Source of the DNA: Arabidopsis thaliana
Lineage: Eukaryota > Streptophyta > Magnoliopsida > Brassicales > Brassicaceae
Assembly (NCBI RefSeq): GCF_000001735.4
Contig: NC_003075.7
Span: 3,473,001-3,537,000, forward strand
Direction: 5' to 3'
Length of the DNA: 64,000 nt
The first letter of the stretch is position 1, and each line of letters opens with the position of its first letter. This document shows positions 34,660-45,296 of the stretch, in pieces. The translations under genes were made by a program, and so were the position numbers. The notes under the pieces are model-generated. The model did no database searches, was not told the origin of the DNA, and saw only the letters and a list, made by a program, of their open reading frames with translations.

Positions 34660-34995
34660 GGTGGGCTCGCCAAATACTTCTTGAGTTCCTGAAAAGCCTC
34701 TTCGCATCGAGTTGTCCATTCAAACTTCTTGTTTCCTCAGAGCACGTCGTGAAAAGCCAAGCATTTGTCGGTTGATCGGGAGATGAATCGGTTAAGGGCT
34801 GCGACTCTTCCAGTTAGACGCTGCACTTCGCGTTTGGTTTGAGGCGATGCCATTCCCAATAACGCCTCGATTTGCTTCAGATTTGCCTCAATGCCGCGAT
34901 GCGTGACTAGATATCCCAGAACTCACCGGATCTCACTCCGAAGCGGCACTTGGCTGGATTAAGCTTAAGGCAAATTTGAGCTATATCACTACTTG
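34660..34995 (-). pseudogene. Tat pol, reverse transcriptase thumb region
   Basis: Minus-strand continuation of pol beyond the solo LTR. It encodes KICLKLNPAKCRFGVRSGEF, then REVQRLTGRVAALNRFISRS-like residues and a WTTRCEEAFQELKKYL end. It is the reverse transcriptase C-terminal part. A stop lies in the GEF-following motif at about 34915. It is cut at about 34995 by an Athila-type LTR, so the Tat 5' half (gag, protease, most of reverse transcriptase) is missing. Confidence 0.85.
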
Positions 34996-34997
34996 AC

Positions 34998-36421
34998 GAG
35001 TTCACTCGATCCAGGCAGCTACAGAGGAGGTAGCAATTTACTCGACAAGATTACTCCATCCAGACAGCCACAGAGGAAGCAGCAGATCGGTCTACTCGCC
35101 CCTCTTACTCAATCCTCTACTCGAACCCTTTACTCCATCATTGGCGACCAACTCTACAAGACTTGTTGATCTATCAAAGCGTCTTTGGATCCTCCTCATT
35201 CCCCACTCAACCAGACATCTGAGCATACGGATAGGAGAGGAAGAAGCATCCACTCGACCAATTGATCATTCAGAGCATGGAGGCAAAGGCGCAGACTTTG
35301 CATCACCCTTTTTACTCGATCCCCAAGATCGAGGAATCGTCTGAACCGCCTCAAGTCTCTTGTCTTCTAGTGAATCTAGGGTTTTCAACATTTTAGTATA
35401 AATAGATCAATTTGGGGTTTGTCCAAAGGATCTAGCTTTTATCTCTTAGTTTTTCTTTGTGTTCTTGAATCTTCAAAACTTAATTACTCTTAATCTATTT
35501 TGTTTTTTCATTTAGTTCTTTGAGTAAAGTTGTTTAGCTTGTTTAGATCTACATTTTGGTATGATTTCCGTAATTTTTGGGTTTGTCTTCTTCGTTATGT
35601 TGCTTGAGTAATGATTAGGGTTCTTGAGGATGGATTAGATTAGGGTAATCTCTAGGTTAGTCAGTTGGTTAGGATTAGGTTTGATCCCTTCTGGATTCGT
35701 TGGCCCTTATGCGGTTTTCGCTGGCTAATGTGAAATTCGACCATAGGTATCCATCGTTCAAAAGACGTTCAAATGGATGCCTGATTTACAAATTCCAGAG
35801 ATTTGTAGACTATAGACCAAGAGATTGGCTAGACTGCTTATTGGCTTTGGTAGATTGTTGCTTAAAACCCCGCTCTGCTATGTTTCATCAACGAGAGTTG
35901 AGATTAGGAAGTGGTAGAGTTATGGGGTCCTCTGTCACGAGAGTGGATTGACCCGGGTTTTGAATCTATCGTCTAGGGTTTCCGCCTTTCACCTATTAGC
36001 CACCTGATGACCCCTAGAGTTGCCCTTATCAATGAATTCATCCTTAGGACTTCTATTCTTCTTAGATTTATTTGTATTCACCCCCTAATTGCACTTTTAT
36101 TTACCTGTTATTTGTGTCATCTATTGATTGCATTTTAGTTCTTAAATTTGTTGCATGTTGGTTCTACTCGACCCAATGAACAAGTAGGGTTCTTTAAGTT
36201 CTTATTTTTGTCGTTTGAATCCTGACATAGGATTGTTACTAGAAACCAACCATCTCTATAATCTGGTTTGACTTAGTTGCTTCTGTACTCATCTTGATTG
36301 CTAGCAATAACAGTGGACTGGATTGACACCCCCTATAGCTGCATCGACATGTTAGTGTTCAAGGGGAATTGAACTGATCCTCACTTCAACACAATAAGTA
36401 GGCGTAAAAACCTACTTATCA
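34998..36421 (+). mobile_element. Athila-type 5' LTR (TGATAAG subfamily), plus orientation, 5'-truncated
   Basis: It ends CCTACTTATCA at 36421, followed by the primer-binding site. It matches the inverted 8546-9900 LTR, so about 200 bp of its 5' end are missing. TATA box TATAAATA at 35397-35404. TCGA-rich words (CTCGACC, CTCGATC) crowd 34998-35330. Together with 26315-26664 it brackets the Tat element with LTR pieces in opposite orientation. Confidence 0.85.
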
Positions 36422-36424
36422 ATT

Positions 36425-36437
36425 TGGCGCCGTTGCC
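36425..36437 (+). other. Primer-binding site, Athila type
   Basis: TGGCGCCGTTGCC, the canonical form, three bases after the LTR end at 36421. Confidence 0.8.
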
Positions 36438-36563
36438 AATTCATTGTTGCGTTGTTACATTCAAGAGATCAGAAAAAGTTAAGATCAAGTTCTTTTACAT
36501 TTATCAAGTTACTAACTCATCTTTTCGTCTGCTTGTTTTTGTGGTATAGGTACTAATCTTTGT

Positions 36564-36610
36564 GCATGCAAACTCGTAGAAGTAGCAGTTCACGCTCAAT
36601 TGCTTAATAA
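36564..36610 (+). pseudogene. Start of Athila gag, truncated
   Basis: MQTRRSSSS, the Athila Gag start, then a stop about 13 codons on; sequence similarity to Athila ends at about 36600. The next 200 bp are leader-like DNA of the following hAT fragment, with an intron-like acceptor (TTGATAG) at about 36810. Confidence 0.6.
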
Positions 36611-36811
36611 GGAAACTGAAGAGTCATTCTCTATCTCTTCAAGTTTTTTTACGATCGTTGAAGCTTCTTAGCTTCAGATTTCAGGTCAAAACAGAGCATC
36701 TAACACTTGTATTGATATGTTATTTGTTGCTACACATAAACAATTTAATGTTTTAATTTTGTTTGATTGATTTGCTAGTCTTGACTAGTTTTTGTATTTT
36801 CTTATTGATAG

Positions 36812-38376
36812 GATCCGTTTGATTCCTCTGATGCCGAGTATTTAAGATCATTAGATGTGGAATCTCGGAGAGTCATTGAGTTGGAACTTGCTAGATATGA
36901 ACAACAACAAGCTAATGATGAAGCAGGAGGATCTAAAAAGTTGAAAAGAAAACTGAGAGATGAAACAGGAACACCTAAGACGCAGAGGAAAAAAGTGTGT
37001 GAACCAGAAGCATCTAAAACCCAAAGAAGAAGCAAGGGTGATGAAGCATCTAAAAAACCAAAAAAAGTGTTTAAGATTAGTGATGAAGACGAAGATGATG
37101 ATGATGAAGAAGATGACGATGAGGACAATGGAGATGATGATGTTGATGATGATGAGGACAATGGAAAGTCATCGAAACCAAAGAAGAGAAGGCAATACTC
37201 AAAATTCTGGAACGATTTCATAGTGATTAAAAAGGTTAATCATTTGGGAAAAAGTGAAGAAAGAGCTATGTGCAAGCATTGCAAATTGGATTATGCGTAC
37301 AATGCACACAAAAATGGTAAAAATACATATCGACGTTATTTGCAAATATGTAAGCTCGTGCCTAGAAATGGTGATGTTAGTAAGATGATGGTGAATGCAG
37401 AAGCAAAATTGCAGGCTAGAAAGATAGACCAGTCTGTTTTCCGGGAATTGGTAGCTAAGACAATTATCCAACATGATCTTCCATTTTCTTATGTGGAGTA
37501 TGAGAGAGTTAGAGATACGTGGATGTATTTAAAAGCGGATGTCAAGTTCTTTAGTCGAAACACAGCTGTAGCAGATGTCTATAAGTTTTATGAGACTGAC
37601 ACGGATAAGCTAAAGAGAGAGTTAGTTCAACTTTCTGGAAGGATTAGTTTAACTACATATTTGTGGTCTACGCTCACTCCTGAAGGTTATATGTGTCTTA
37701 CAGCACATTACATTGATAGAAATTGGAAGCTCAATAACAAGATCCTAGTTTTTTGTGCATTCCCTCCACCGTATACATGAATGAACTTAGCGATGGAGAT
37801 ATTTGGGAAATTGAAGGACTAGGGTATTGAGAAGAAAATTTTCTCCATCACGGTAGATAACGCGGGTAACAATGACACAATGCAAGAATTTGTTAAATCT
37901 CAGCTTGTACTCCGAGATGATTTGTTGTGTAAAGGAGAGTTTTTTCATGTTAGATGTGCAGCTCACATTCTTAACATCATTGTTCAAATTGGGCTGAAAG
38001 GGATTGGTGATACATTAGAGAAGATTAGAGAGAATATCAAGTACGTTAAAGGATCTTAACATCGTGAGATCTTATTTGCAAAGTGTGTGGAAAACGTTGG
38101 TATCGATCTGAAAGCTGGTTTATTGTTGGATATGGCAACTAGGTGGAATTCAACATTCAAGATGCTTGGATATGGCAACTAGGTGGAATTCAACATTCAA
38201 GATGCATTTGCTAATCTCAAAGACATTGATGCCAAAAACTACAAATTTCATCTTACAGACTCTGAATGGCATCGACTACAGCAAATGAGTGACTTTTTAG
38301 CGCCGTTTGATCAAATAACCAATCTTATATCAGGTTCGACATTCTTAACCAATCTTTTAAGATCCATAACTGGTTA
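36812..38376 (+). pseudogene. hAT transposase with acidic N-terminus and BED finger, truncated
   Basis: A long frame (36857-37780, 307 codons) has a Lys-rich region, then an Asp/Glu run at about residues 75-105. A BED-type finger follows (FWNDFIVIKKVN, CKHCKLDYAYN, YRRYLQIC). The transposase core follows (SGRISLTTYLWSTLTPEGYMCLTAHYIDRNWKLNNKILVFC). Beyond a stop at 37780 the core continues (FSITVDNAGNNDT, CAAHILNIIVQ, ATRWNSTFKML) with stops near 37822 and 38058. A 40-bp tandem duplication shifts the frame at 38166. It is cut at 38376 by a CACTA terminus, so the dimerisation domain is missing. It is not the same family as the 1945-6414 element: orientation, linker and core residues differ. 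Confidence 0.87.
38126..38205. repeat. 40-bp perfect tandem duplication inside the hAT pseudogene
   Basis: Copies at 38126-38165 and 38166-38205 are identical (unit starts TTGGATATGGCAAC). Since 40 is not a multiple of three it breaks the transposase frame. Confidence 0.95.
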
Positions 38377-38379
38377 AGA

Positions 38380-41200
38380 CACTGCACAAAAACATAGCAA
38401 TTTCCGAGAGCAAAAATAGTCGGCAATTTGTCGGAAACTGACATTTTCGACGAAGTTCCAACGACAGTTAGTTTGTCGGAATTCTCTCGTCAGAAAAAAA
38501 AATTTCGTCGAACATTTGTCGGAAACTGACCGACGAGAGAAATCGTCGGAAAATTTATCGGAAAATTTTGTCGGATCTTCGTCAGAAAATGACGTCAGAA
38601 GTGCGTCAGAAACTCGTCGATAAAGTCTGTCGGGAAGGCGACAGAAAAGTTTCGTCGACATCCCGACAAAATCTTAGACAAAATTTCGACGAGATTCCGA
38701 GAATAGATAACGTATGCTAAATAGTGATTCCGACGACTCTCCGACCAAGTTTGTCTGAATTTGTAGGAATTTCGAGACGAATTTCCGACAAAATATTATA
38801 TAATATTTATTTCCGACAAATTTTTGATAAAATATTTATTATATTTAGTTTCAACGGATAAATAAACCTAATTAACCATTATTACATTTTGACAAAGTTC
38901 CGACAAAATATTATATTTTTATTAAAAATAATTTATTTAATTAATTAGGTAGTTATGTTTTAATTAATTATTTTTAAATTAAATTATAGAATTACAAAAT
39001 AAACTTGATTAACCATTAAAAATATTAAAAACATAATTAAACATTATTAAGTTTTAAAGTTGAAAAATAAAAAAACATTATTACAAACACAAATATTATA
39101 CATTATCAAATAGATTGTCAACGTTGTTTGTTTTTTATTTTCCCATCCCGTTTGATTTTGTCGAGAAGGCGATATGAGTTCGGGATGCAGTTGAGAAATA
39201 ATATTCATCCAAAATATAGCATCTTTTAATTGAGTCTTCAAATCTTTTATTAGGGCAACATTCTCTTGAATATGACTAACTTCCACCAATTTCTTCATCA
39301 AACGGGATGGAACCAACACCAAACCTACGTCCTTTTTTTTTACTTCATTTTTCTCTTATAATAAAAAATTGTTGTTAGGAAAAAAACATAGTAGCTAAAT
39401 ATAATCTTATAATAACTATTACTTACCGATCGGAAAATTTCATTTTGTTCCACTTGTGTGAGTTGATCAACATTGGACGTATCCGGTTGTTGACTCAATT
39501 GTGTGATTTTCTCTCCCTCCATCAGTCGGCAGCGACGAGCTATTTCCTCAGCTTTTTAATCAACAAAGACACCATCCGATTTCCGTTTATGAGTCTCCTC
39601 CATGAATGTCACCATATCGGGACCGGCACCGGTTTCAGGATCCCGCTTTGCCATTTGAAACTTTTATAAGTAATTATCAAACATATTATATTAAATCTTA
39701 AATTAATATTTTTAAAATATAACTTTTTTACTTACCATTTTTTGTATTTTCGGATATATGCCATTGATCCACAAGTGTGTTTAGCCATGCCATAGCCGCC
39801 TCGCTCGCTCTTGCGGTTTTGGGAATTGGTTTCATTATGGGCTTTATTTTTCTCATTTCCCCAATATACAATTAGCCCTTGCCAAACATTTTCTCGCATC
39901 CATTTAGGCTTATCTTTCCCCTTAAGCCAATTTTTCCATTCATATACATAATCTAATAAACGGTTCGCACATATCACCTCAAATTTATCTTCTACTTTGG
40001 ACGTAAGACCATCATCCCAGTAAAATTTTGCTACAATTATAAAATTTTTTATTAATATATCTTTTATGTTGTAAGATTTTTTTTTCTGGAAATTATAACT
40101 AAATTAAATAAAGTATAAATTTAGTTTTAATGAACTAACCACAAATACCTTAAACTAACGCTCCTTTGTTTCTCGAGAAACTGACGAAATATTTGGAGCG
40201 GGATCGGGAAATCGCTCTCAATGATTTTTTTATAACCTTCGTAAAACCATTATCAACTCCATACCTAAATAACCAAATTAATTAGTTGACATTTTATATA
40301 TAGAAAACATGTATGAAAAATACAAATGCTTACCAAGTTGTTCCTTCCATACGACTTGGATCAATCTCGACCCGGAGCGCGGAGTAATTGGTCTAGCGTC
40401 ATAGACTCCAGTGGATTTGCATGATCATTATGTTGTGGAATAGCCGATGGCTCTATCTCCGGAACTTCCGTGTCCTTCATGGGAAACTATCCGGTGATTG
40501 GGTTTGAGAACCAGAATTTTGCCCACTAAACAATTCAGGAGCAAACCCACGTTCATTACAATACGCCACATATCCATTCCACGGCTCATCTTCCATCTCC
40601 ATAATCAATATAAAATATTAGAATTAGAAATATGAATTTTGTGAACAAAATTAAGATAGAAAAAAACTTAAATATCATACCTTCACGTTCAGTAAGAGAG
40701 AGAGAAAAACTTTTTACAGAAATTGTTTAGAGAGAGATGTGTCGTGTTTGGAAAGCTGCTGACATAGATACATAATTTTTCGACAACTAGTTTAGTTGGG
40801 AATTTCACGGAAACTCTAGAGCGCGACTTTCAAGCTGATTTACTTTCCCCCTTCAATTACTAAGCTGTGTAAAATTTAATGCCCAATTTCCGACGACATT
40901 TCCGACAAATAGATAAAATATCATCGGAATTTGGTCGGAAATTCTGGCATTAAATATTTGCCGCTTAAATTTCTCGCAACTCGATTAAATGAATTATCTG
41001 AAGACATGATATTTTTGATGAAGGCCATAAAATTCGTCATAAATGTCGTTGGAAATAGGGTAATAATTGTTTGCCGGTCAAATATTCCCCATGCAAAATA
41101 AATAAAAGCATCTAGTTTAATATAACAGGAATGTCCGACGAATCATTGACGACGTTTATTGTTGTCGTCGGAAAATCATCTGAAATGTGGTATATTTAAA
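38380..41200 (-). mobile_element. CACTA unit with one transposase_24 gene between two subterminal arrays
   Basis: The left terminus reads CACTGCACAAAAACATAGCA at 38380, a CACTA-type end. Positions 38400-38890 carry more than ten CGTCGGAAA/TTTCCGACGA-like words. The same words recur at 40860-41175. Between them lies the transposase_24 gene on the minus strand. The right terminus is not clear: no mirrored CACTG end is found near 41200. It may be a small non-autonomous unit or part of a larger element that includes the TNP2 gene at 41.4-43.8 kb. Confidence 0.65.
39047..40599 (-). pseudogene. CACTA transposase_24 (TNPA-like) gene
   Basis: The minus-strand start is at about 40599 (MEDEPWNGYVAYCNERGFAP). 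A Ser/Pro linker with a stop follows to 40370. The transposase_24 domain (39732-39977) has WMRENVWQGLIVYWGNEK, then SERGGYGMAKHTCGSMAY. A following exon (about 39540-39665) has MVTFMEETHKRKSDG. The tail (39047-39520) is polar and helical. Several introns of 60-100 bp are plausible, with GTAAG-type donors on the minus strand. Proteins of this type bind subterminal repeats and assist TNP2. Confidence 0.75.
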
Positions 41201-41356
41201 TGATTATTATTATTATTTTTATTTATTATTAGATAAACGATAAAATATTATTAACCAAAAAAACATTTAAATGTTTGATAACTAAAAAATACTGTTTAAA
41301 CAATTTTTTAGCAAACATCATAGGATAGAAACAATACAATTCTCGATTTAATTTAT

Positions 41357-43780
41357 TCAGAGTCAGAAGAATAATCTGAACTAGCAGAATCATTTTGATG
41401 TTCAAACTCTTCTCCACCCTCTTCGTCTTCTACATTGTCGCAAATCTCTTCAACTTCTATATTTTTAATATCAACAAGGGGAATGTCACCAACAGATTGA
41501 TCTATTTGTGTAATCACTAGTTACTGCATTTTGTTGGAGCGGTTTCGTTTCTTTCACCCCATCAACTCTACTTCTTGGATTTATTTGTGGAACCGTAATC
41601 CATGGGTATTGTCTCTCACCTACTTCGGGATATGGTATGTAGCAAACCTGTTCCACTTGAGATGCCAGAATAAATGGATCGTACTTTCTTAACCGCTTAG
41701 TCGAGTTAACTTCCGTGACACCATACTTTGTAACTCTAACACCTTTTGTACCCAGATCGTACCAGTCACATTTGAAGAGTATACATTTCAAATTTATGAC
41801 TCCTGGATACTCAACTTCCAATATATCAGTAATTTCACCATAGTAGTCAATCGAATCTGTGCGAACCACGACCACATCATTTACTGTTTTCCTTTTAGTC
41901 ATTCCTGAACGTTTTATAAAAACGTAGCCTCGAGTGCAATACATCGGGTACTACATCGCCCTCGATAGAGGACTTCCAACCAACTTTTCAATCCATGTTG
42001 GATATTGTTCTTGCCTACTTGCTGCTGATTTGATCTGAAGATAATTAAATCATATTAGCAATGATAATAATTAGTAACCATATTCTAAGTAATATAAATT
42101 TATTGAGAAAACTAACATATTATTTTAACCAATTTGCATATTGTTTCTGCTTCATTTCCTCTTTTCGAGTCTCTGTCATGTTTGGATATGCTCTAGACAC
42201 TTGGTCATCAAAGATCCTACAAACATTAATTTTTCAGTACTATAAGTATTTTATAAACAATATAAACGTATTGTTTAGGTATGAGTTATGTTTTGTACTT
42301 CTCGAATGGTATGACATCGTCACAGTTTCGAAGGATGTAAGTATGAATGTGATTATATTCTTGATCTGTAAACCATACTTCTCTTTTCTTTCCACTAAGT
42401 CTTCCAATTTGAGAAAAGATATTTGGGACAAATGTATGGTAAAAAGGTCGCACACCCCCATCATCATACCTACTTGGTTTCCTTGCTTTTGTTTGGACAT
42501 TTGGAGCAAAATAGTAGGCCAAAAAATTAGAAGCTTCCTCATTCATGCCCTGAGCTACTATTGATTCTTCAACTTTCCTAACACTTTTAACTTTTTCCTT
42601 CAAATGGAACATGAAACGCTTGAAAGGGTACATCCACCTATACTAAACTGGACCACCTAATGCTGCTTCACGAGTTAGATGGATAGGCAAGTGCTCCATG
42701 ACATCAAAGAACGAAGGGGGGGAAATTTCTCTAAATTGCAAATGATAATGGGGATATTATCTTCAAGCGTATGTAACTCTTCAACAGTTAGAGATCTTGA
42801 ACACAAATCTCTAAAAAATGCACTTATACCTTCAAAAAATGAATAACCAAAAAAATATACATGAAATATACACAAATCTCTAAAAAATGCACTTATACCT
42901 TCAAGATAAGTTGGTTGTACCTGCAATTGCTTCATGGACAACACTTGGCAGTAGTTTTGTAAACGCAAAAGGTAGTTAACGTTGCATGAAGACGTGACTG
43001 TCATGACTTTTCAATCCAGCTAATCTACCACTGTGATCATCAACATAATATGATATATTTGATGCATAACCATCAGGAACTTAACATCATCAATTATCCA
43101 CTAAAAAAACTTGGACTTCATGTTTCCATCTAATCTCCAAATAGGAACATGATCTACTCCGTTTGCAAGCAAATGGAGATCCTCGCGATCACATATATTA
43201 GGTAAATCCATTCTGGACTTTACATTATCTTTAGTCTTACCTGCCACATTCAAAATTGTGTTAATGATGTTGTCAAAGAAATTCTTCTCAATATGCATAA
43301 CGTCAAGACAATGGCGGAGTAGATGACTTTTCCAATACGGTAGATCCTAGAAAATACTTTTTTATGCCAATTATGATGCTCTCCATATCCATCAATCCGG
43401 ACATGACCATTACCCCCAACCGATATTGTACGATCAATATCAAAATCACAAAATTGATTCAGTATATAGTCACCATAATACTCATCTGGTGGTGGATCAC
43501 AGATAGTCTTGTTCTTACGGAACAATGTCTTATTACGACGATATGAATGATTCCGTCTTAGAAAACGACGATGACAATCAAACCAACATGTTTTTCGACC
43601 ATATCGTAATTGGAAGGCATCTGCATTGTCTTGACAATACAGACATAACAATCTTTCGTGGGTTGTCCAACCAGATAACATGCCATATGCGGGAAAGTCA
43701 CTTACAGTCCGCATTAAAATTGCATGCATGTTAAAATTGGTCTTCGTGGAGACATCATATACCCAAACCCCTTGGCCCAT
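41357..43780 (-). pseudogene. CACTA TNP2 transposase with DUF4218 and DUF4216, 5'-truncated
   Basis: Minus strand. TNP2 core at 43250-43780 (GVWVYDVSTKTNFNMHAILMRTVSDFPAYGMLSGW, CLYCQDNADAFQL, KTCWFDCHRRFL). TNP2 end at 43101-43298 (MHIEKNFFDNIINTIL). DUF4218 at 42290-43004 (ILRNCDDVIPFEKY at its end). DUF4216 at 41486-41944 (VVVRTDSIDYYGEITDILEVEY, LFKCDWYD, YGVTEVN). An acidic C-terminus ends SSDYSSDSE with a stop at about 41358. There are frame changes between blocks and an in-frame 69-bp duplication in DUF4218. The 5' end is cut at 43780 by a partial LTR. TNP2 cleaves the element ends; this copy is dead. Confidence 0.88.
42801..42904. repeat. 35-bp direct repeat with 69-bp period in DUF4218
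   Basis: Copies at 42801-42835 and 42870-42904. The period is 23 codons, and the protein reads EGISAFFRDLC twice in the same frame. Confidence 0.9.
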
Positions 43781-44900
43781 TGATATATCCCTATTTTCAC
43801 TGATTTTATCTATGTTTTAGGTATAGGATCTTGAGTCTTTATGTTATTTCTCGAGTCTTTTTAGTGTCTTATTCAAGTATTTTATGCAGTGGGACGACAA
43901 TGGAGATAAGAAGACATTTTGGAGCAAGAGCTAAAGGAAAGGAAGCTAAGGAAGATTTTGGATTCAGGAATCAAGAGGAGTGTCGACCGACACACTCTTG
44001 GTGTCGATCGACACCAGTTTCGGCCTAGCAAAGTCCTAGACGCTTTCAAGTCTACAGAAAAGGGAATTTGCCCCAGAAAACTTTCCTATTTGCATTATTA
44101 GTCCCTAGACGTTTTATAGGGTTTATATACATTGTTTAGACCTAAATTTTGTTTGATCTAGTTTTTATCATCAAGTTTTCTATCAAGTTTTCTATCAAGT
44201 TCTTACGAAGCTTTTTGCAAACCCTGTTAGTGAGAGACATAAGCTATTCATTGATTGTTTTCAGAGATTGATTCAGATCTTAATACAGTGAAGATATCCC
44301 TTCTTTCCCTTAATCTATTTGTTGTGTTTATGCTTTCATACTCAATAATGTTGTTTACTTCAATCAATATGTCTGAGTAATCTGCTTGTTAGGAGTAGGG
44401 TTTCTCATTAGGGATTCATATGGTTTAGTAGATTGCCCCCTTGCTAAGTTATCTGTAGAATTCTTCATCTTTAATTATGCTTAATACTAGATTTAGAGTA
44501 ATTAACTAGATCTTGAATCCAGACAATAGATATCCCCGACATAGGTATCTGTAGTTGGATTTATTATTTGATTAGCCTGGTTAATAGGTGTGTAATAAAA
44601 ATCGGCCTATCTACTAAGTTGAACAATTGAACTCGTTAAGAATGCATATTTAGGTTGATAATTTCTCGGCTTCTCCGGTTATTGTTAGCTATAGATATAG
44701 GGAGTTTCACGGAACGCCATCGGTTATTCCATAATTAGAGTTTGAGTTTAAGAATGGTTCGATAACAACCTAGCTTTCATTAGATTTAGTAACCAATAGT
44801 TTCCTAAAAATACCCCGTTCCTAGCTCTTTATTTAATCGTTTACATCACGATCAACTTGTTGTCTTTTAATTTGTTTTCTTACTATTTCAATCATCGCCT
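43781..44900 (+). mobile_element. Partial LTR of a Brassicaceae-type gypsy element
   Basis: It starts TGATATATCCC exactly where TNP2 coding sequence stops. It has the style of an LTR: a leader, then GTGTCGACCGACAC (43980-43993) and the perfect 16-bp palindrome GGTGTCGATCGACACC (44000-44015), words I know from gypsy LTRs in this plant family. A 3' LTR end or primer-binding site is not found, so the right edge (about 44900) is approximate. No target duplication could be identified. Small frames at 43831-44101 are inside it and are not genes. Confidence 0.6.
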
Positions 44901-45296
44901 ATTTCAATCATCGCTATTCCTCCAACTGTGGAATCATCGATAATGGAAGTTTTTATTCACCGGTACCATTGGAACAGAAGAACTTGCTTTCACACCATAC
45001 CAGCGGTTTGGGGAACAACGTTGTATTACGATGGAGACGCAAAGTGATGAGATACAATGACGAAAAAGATGACGTGGCCAAGAGTGTTTTAGTTATTTTA
45101 ACTAATTAGTGGGAATGTGTTAACTTGTCCACGTTTCACGTTTCTTAGTAGTTACTAGTTTGCTTGTGATTTAAGCATCGTTTATTGCATAATCTAATAT
45201 GAAGAGAAAAATTAAGTAACTTGTTCTAAAAGTCTTTGAGAACCAAAGTGTTCTTGTCCTTGTTCTTGATAGCATTGATTGTCTTAAACTGGGGCC
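44901..45296. other. Unassigned spacer
   Basis: AT-rich DNA without an ORF I can support. It contains no match to the surrounding elements that I can see and may be the host or older-element DNA into which the following CACTA unit inserted. Confidence 0.4.

Noticed and set aside
36857-37220. Long Asp/Glu run suggesting a host chromatin or nucleolar protein
   Set aside because: The same frame continues into a BED finger and hAT transposase core, so the acidic run is part of a transposase.
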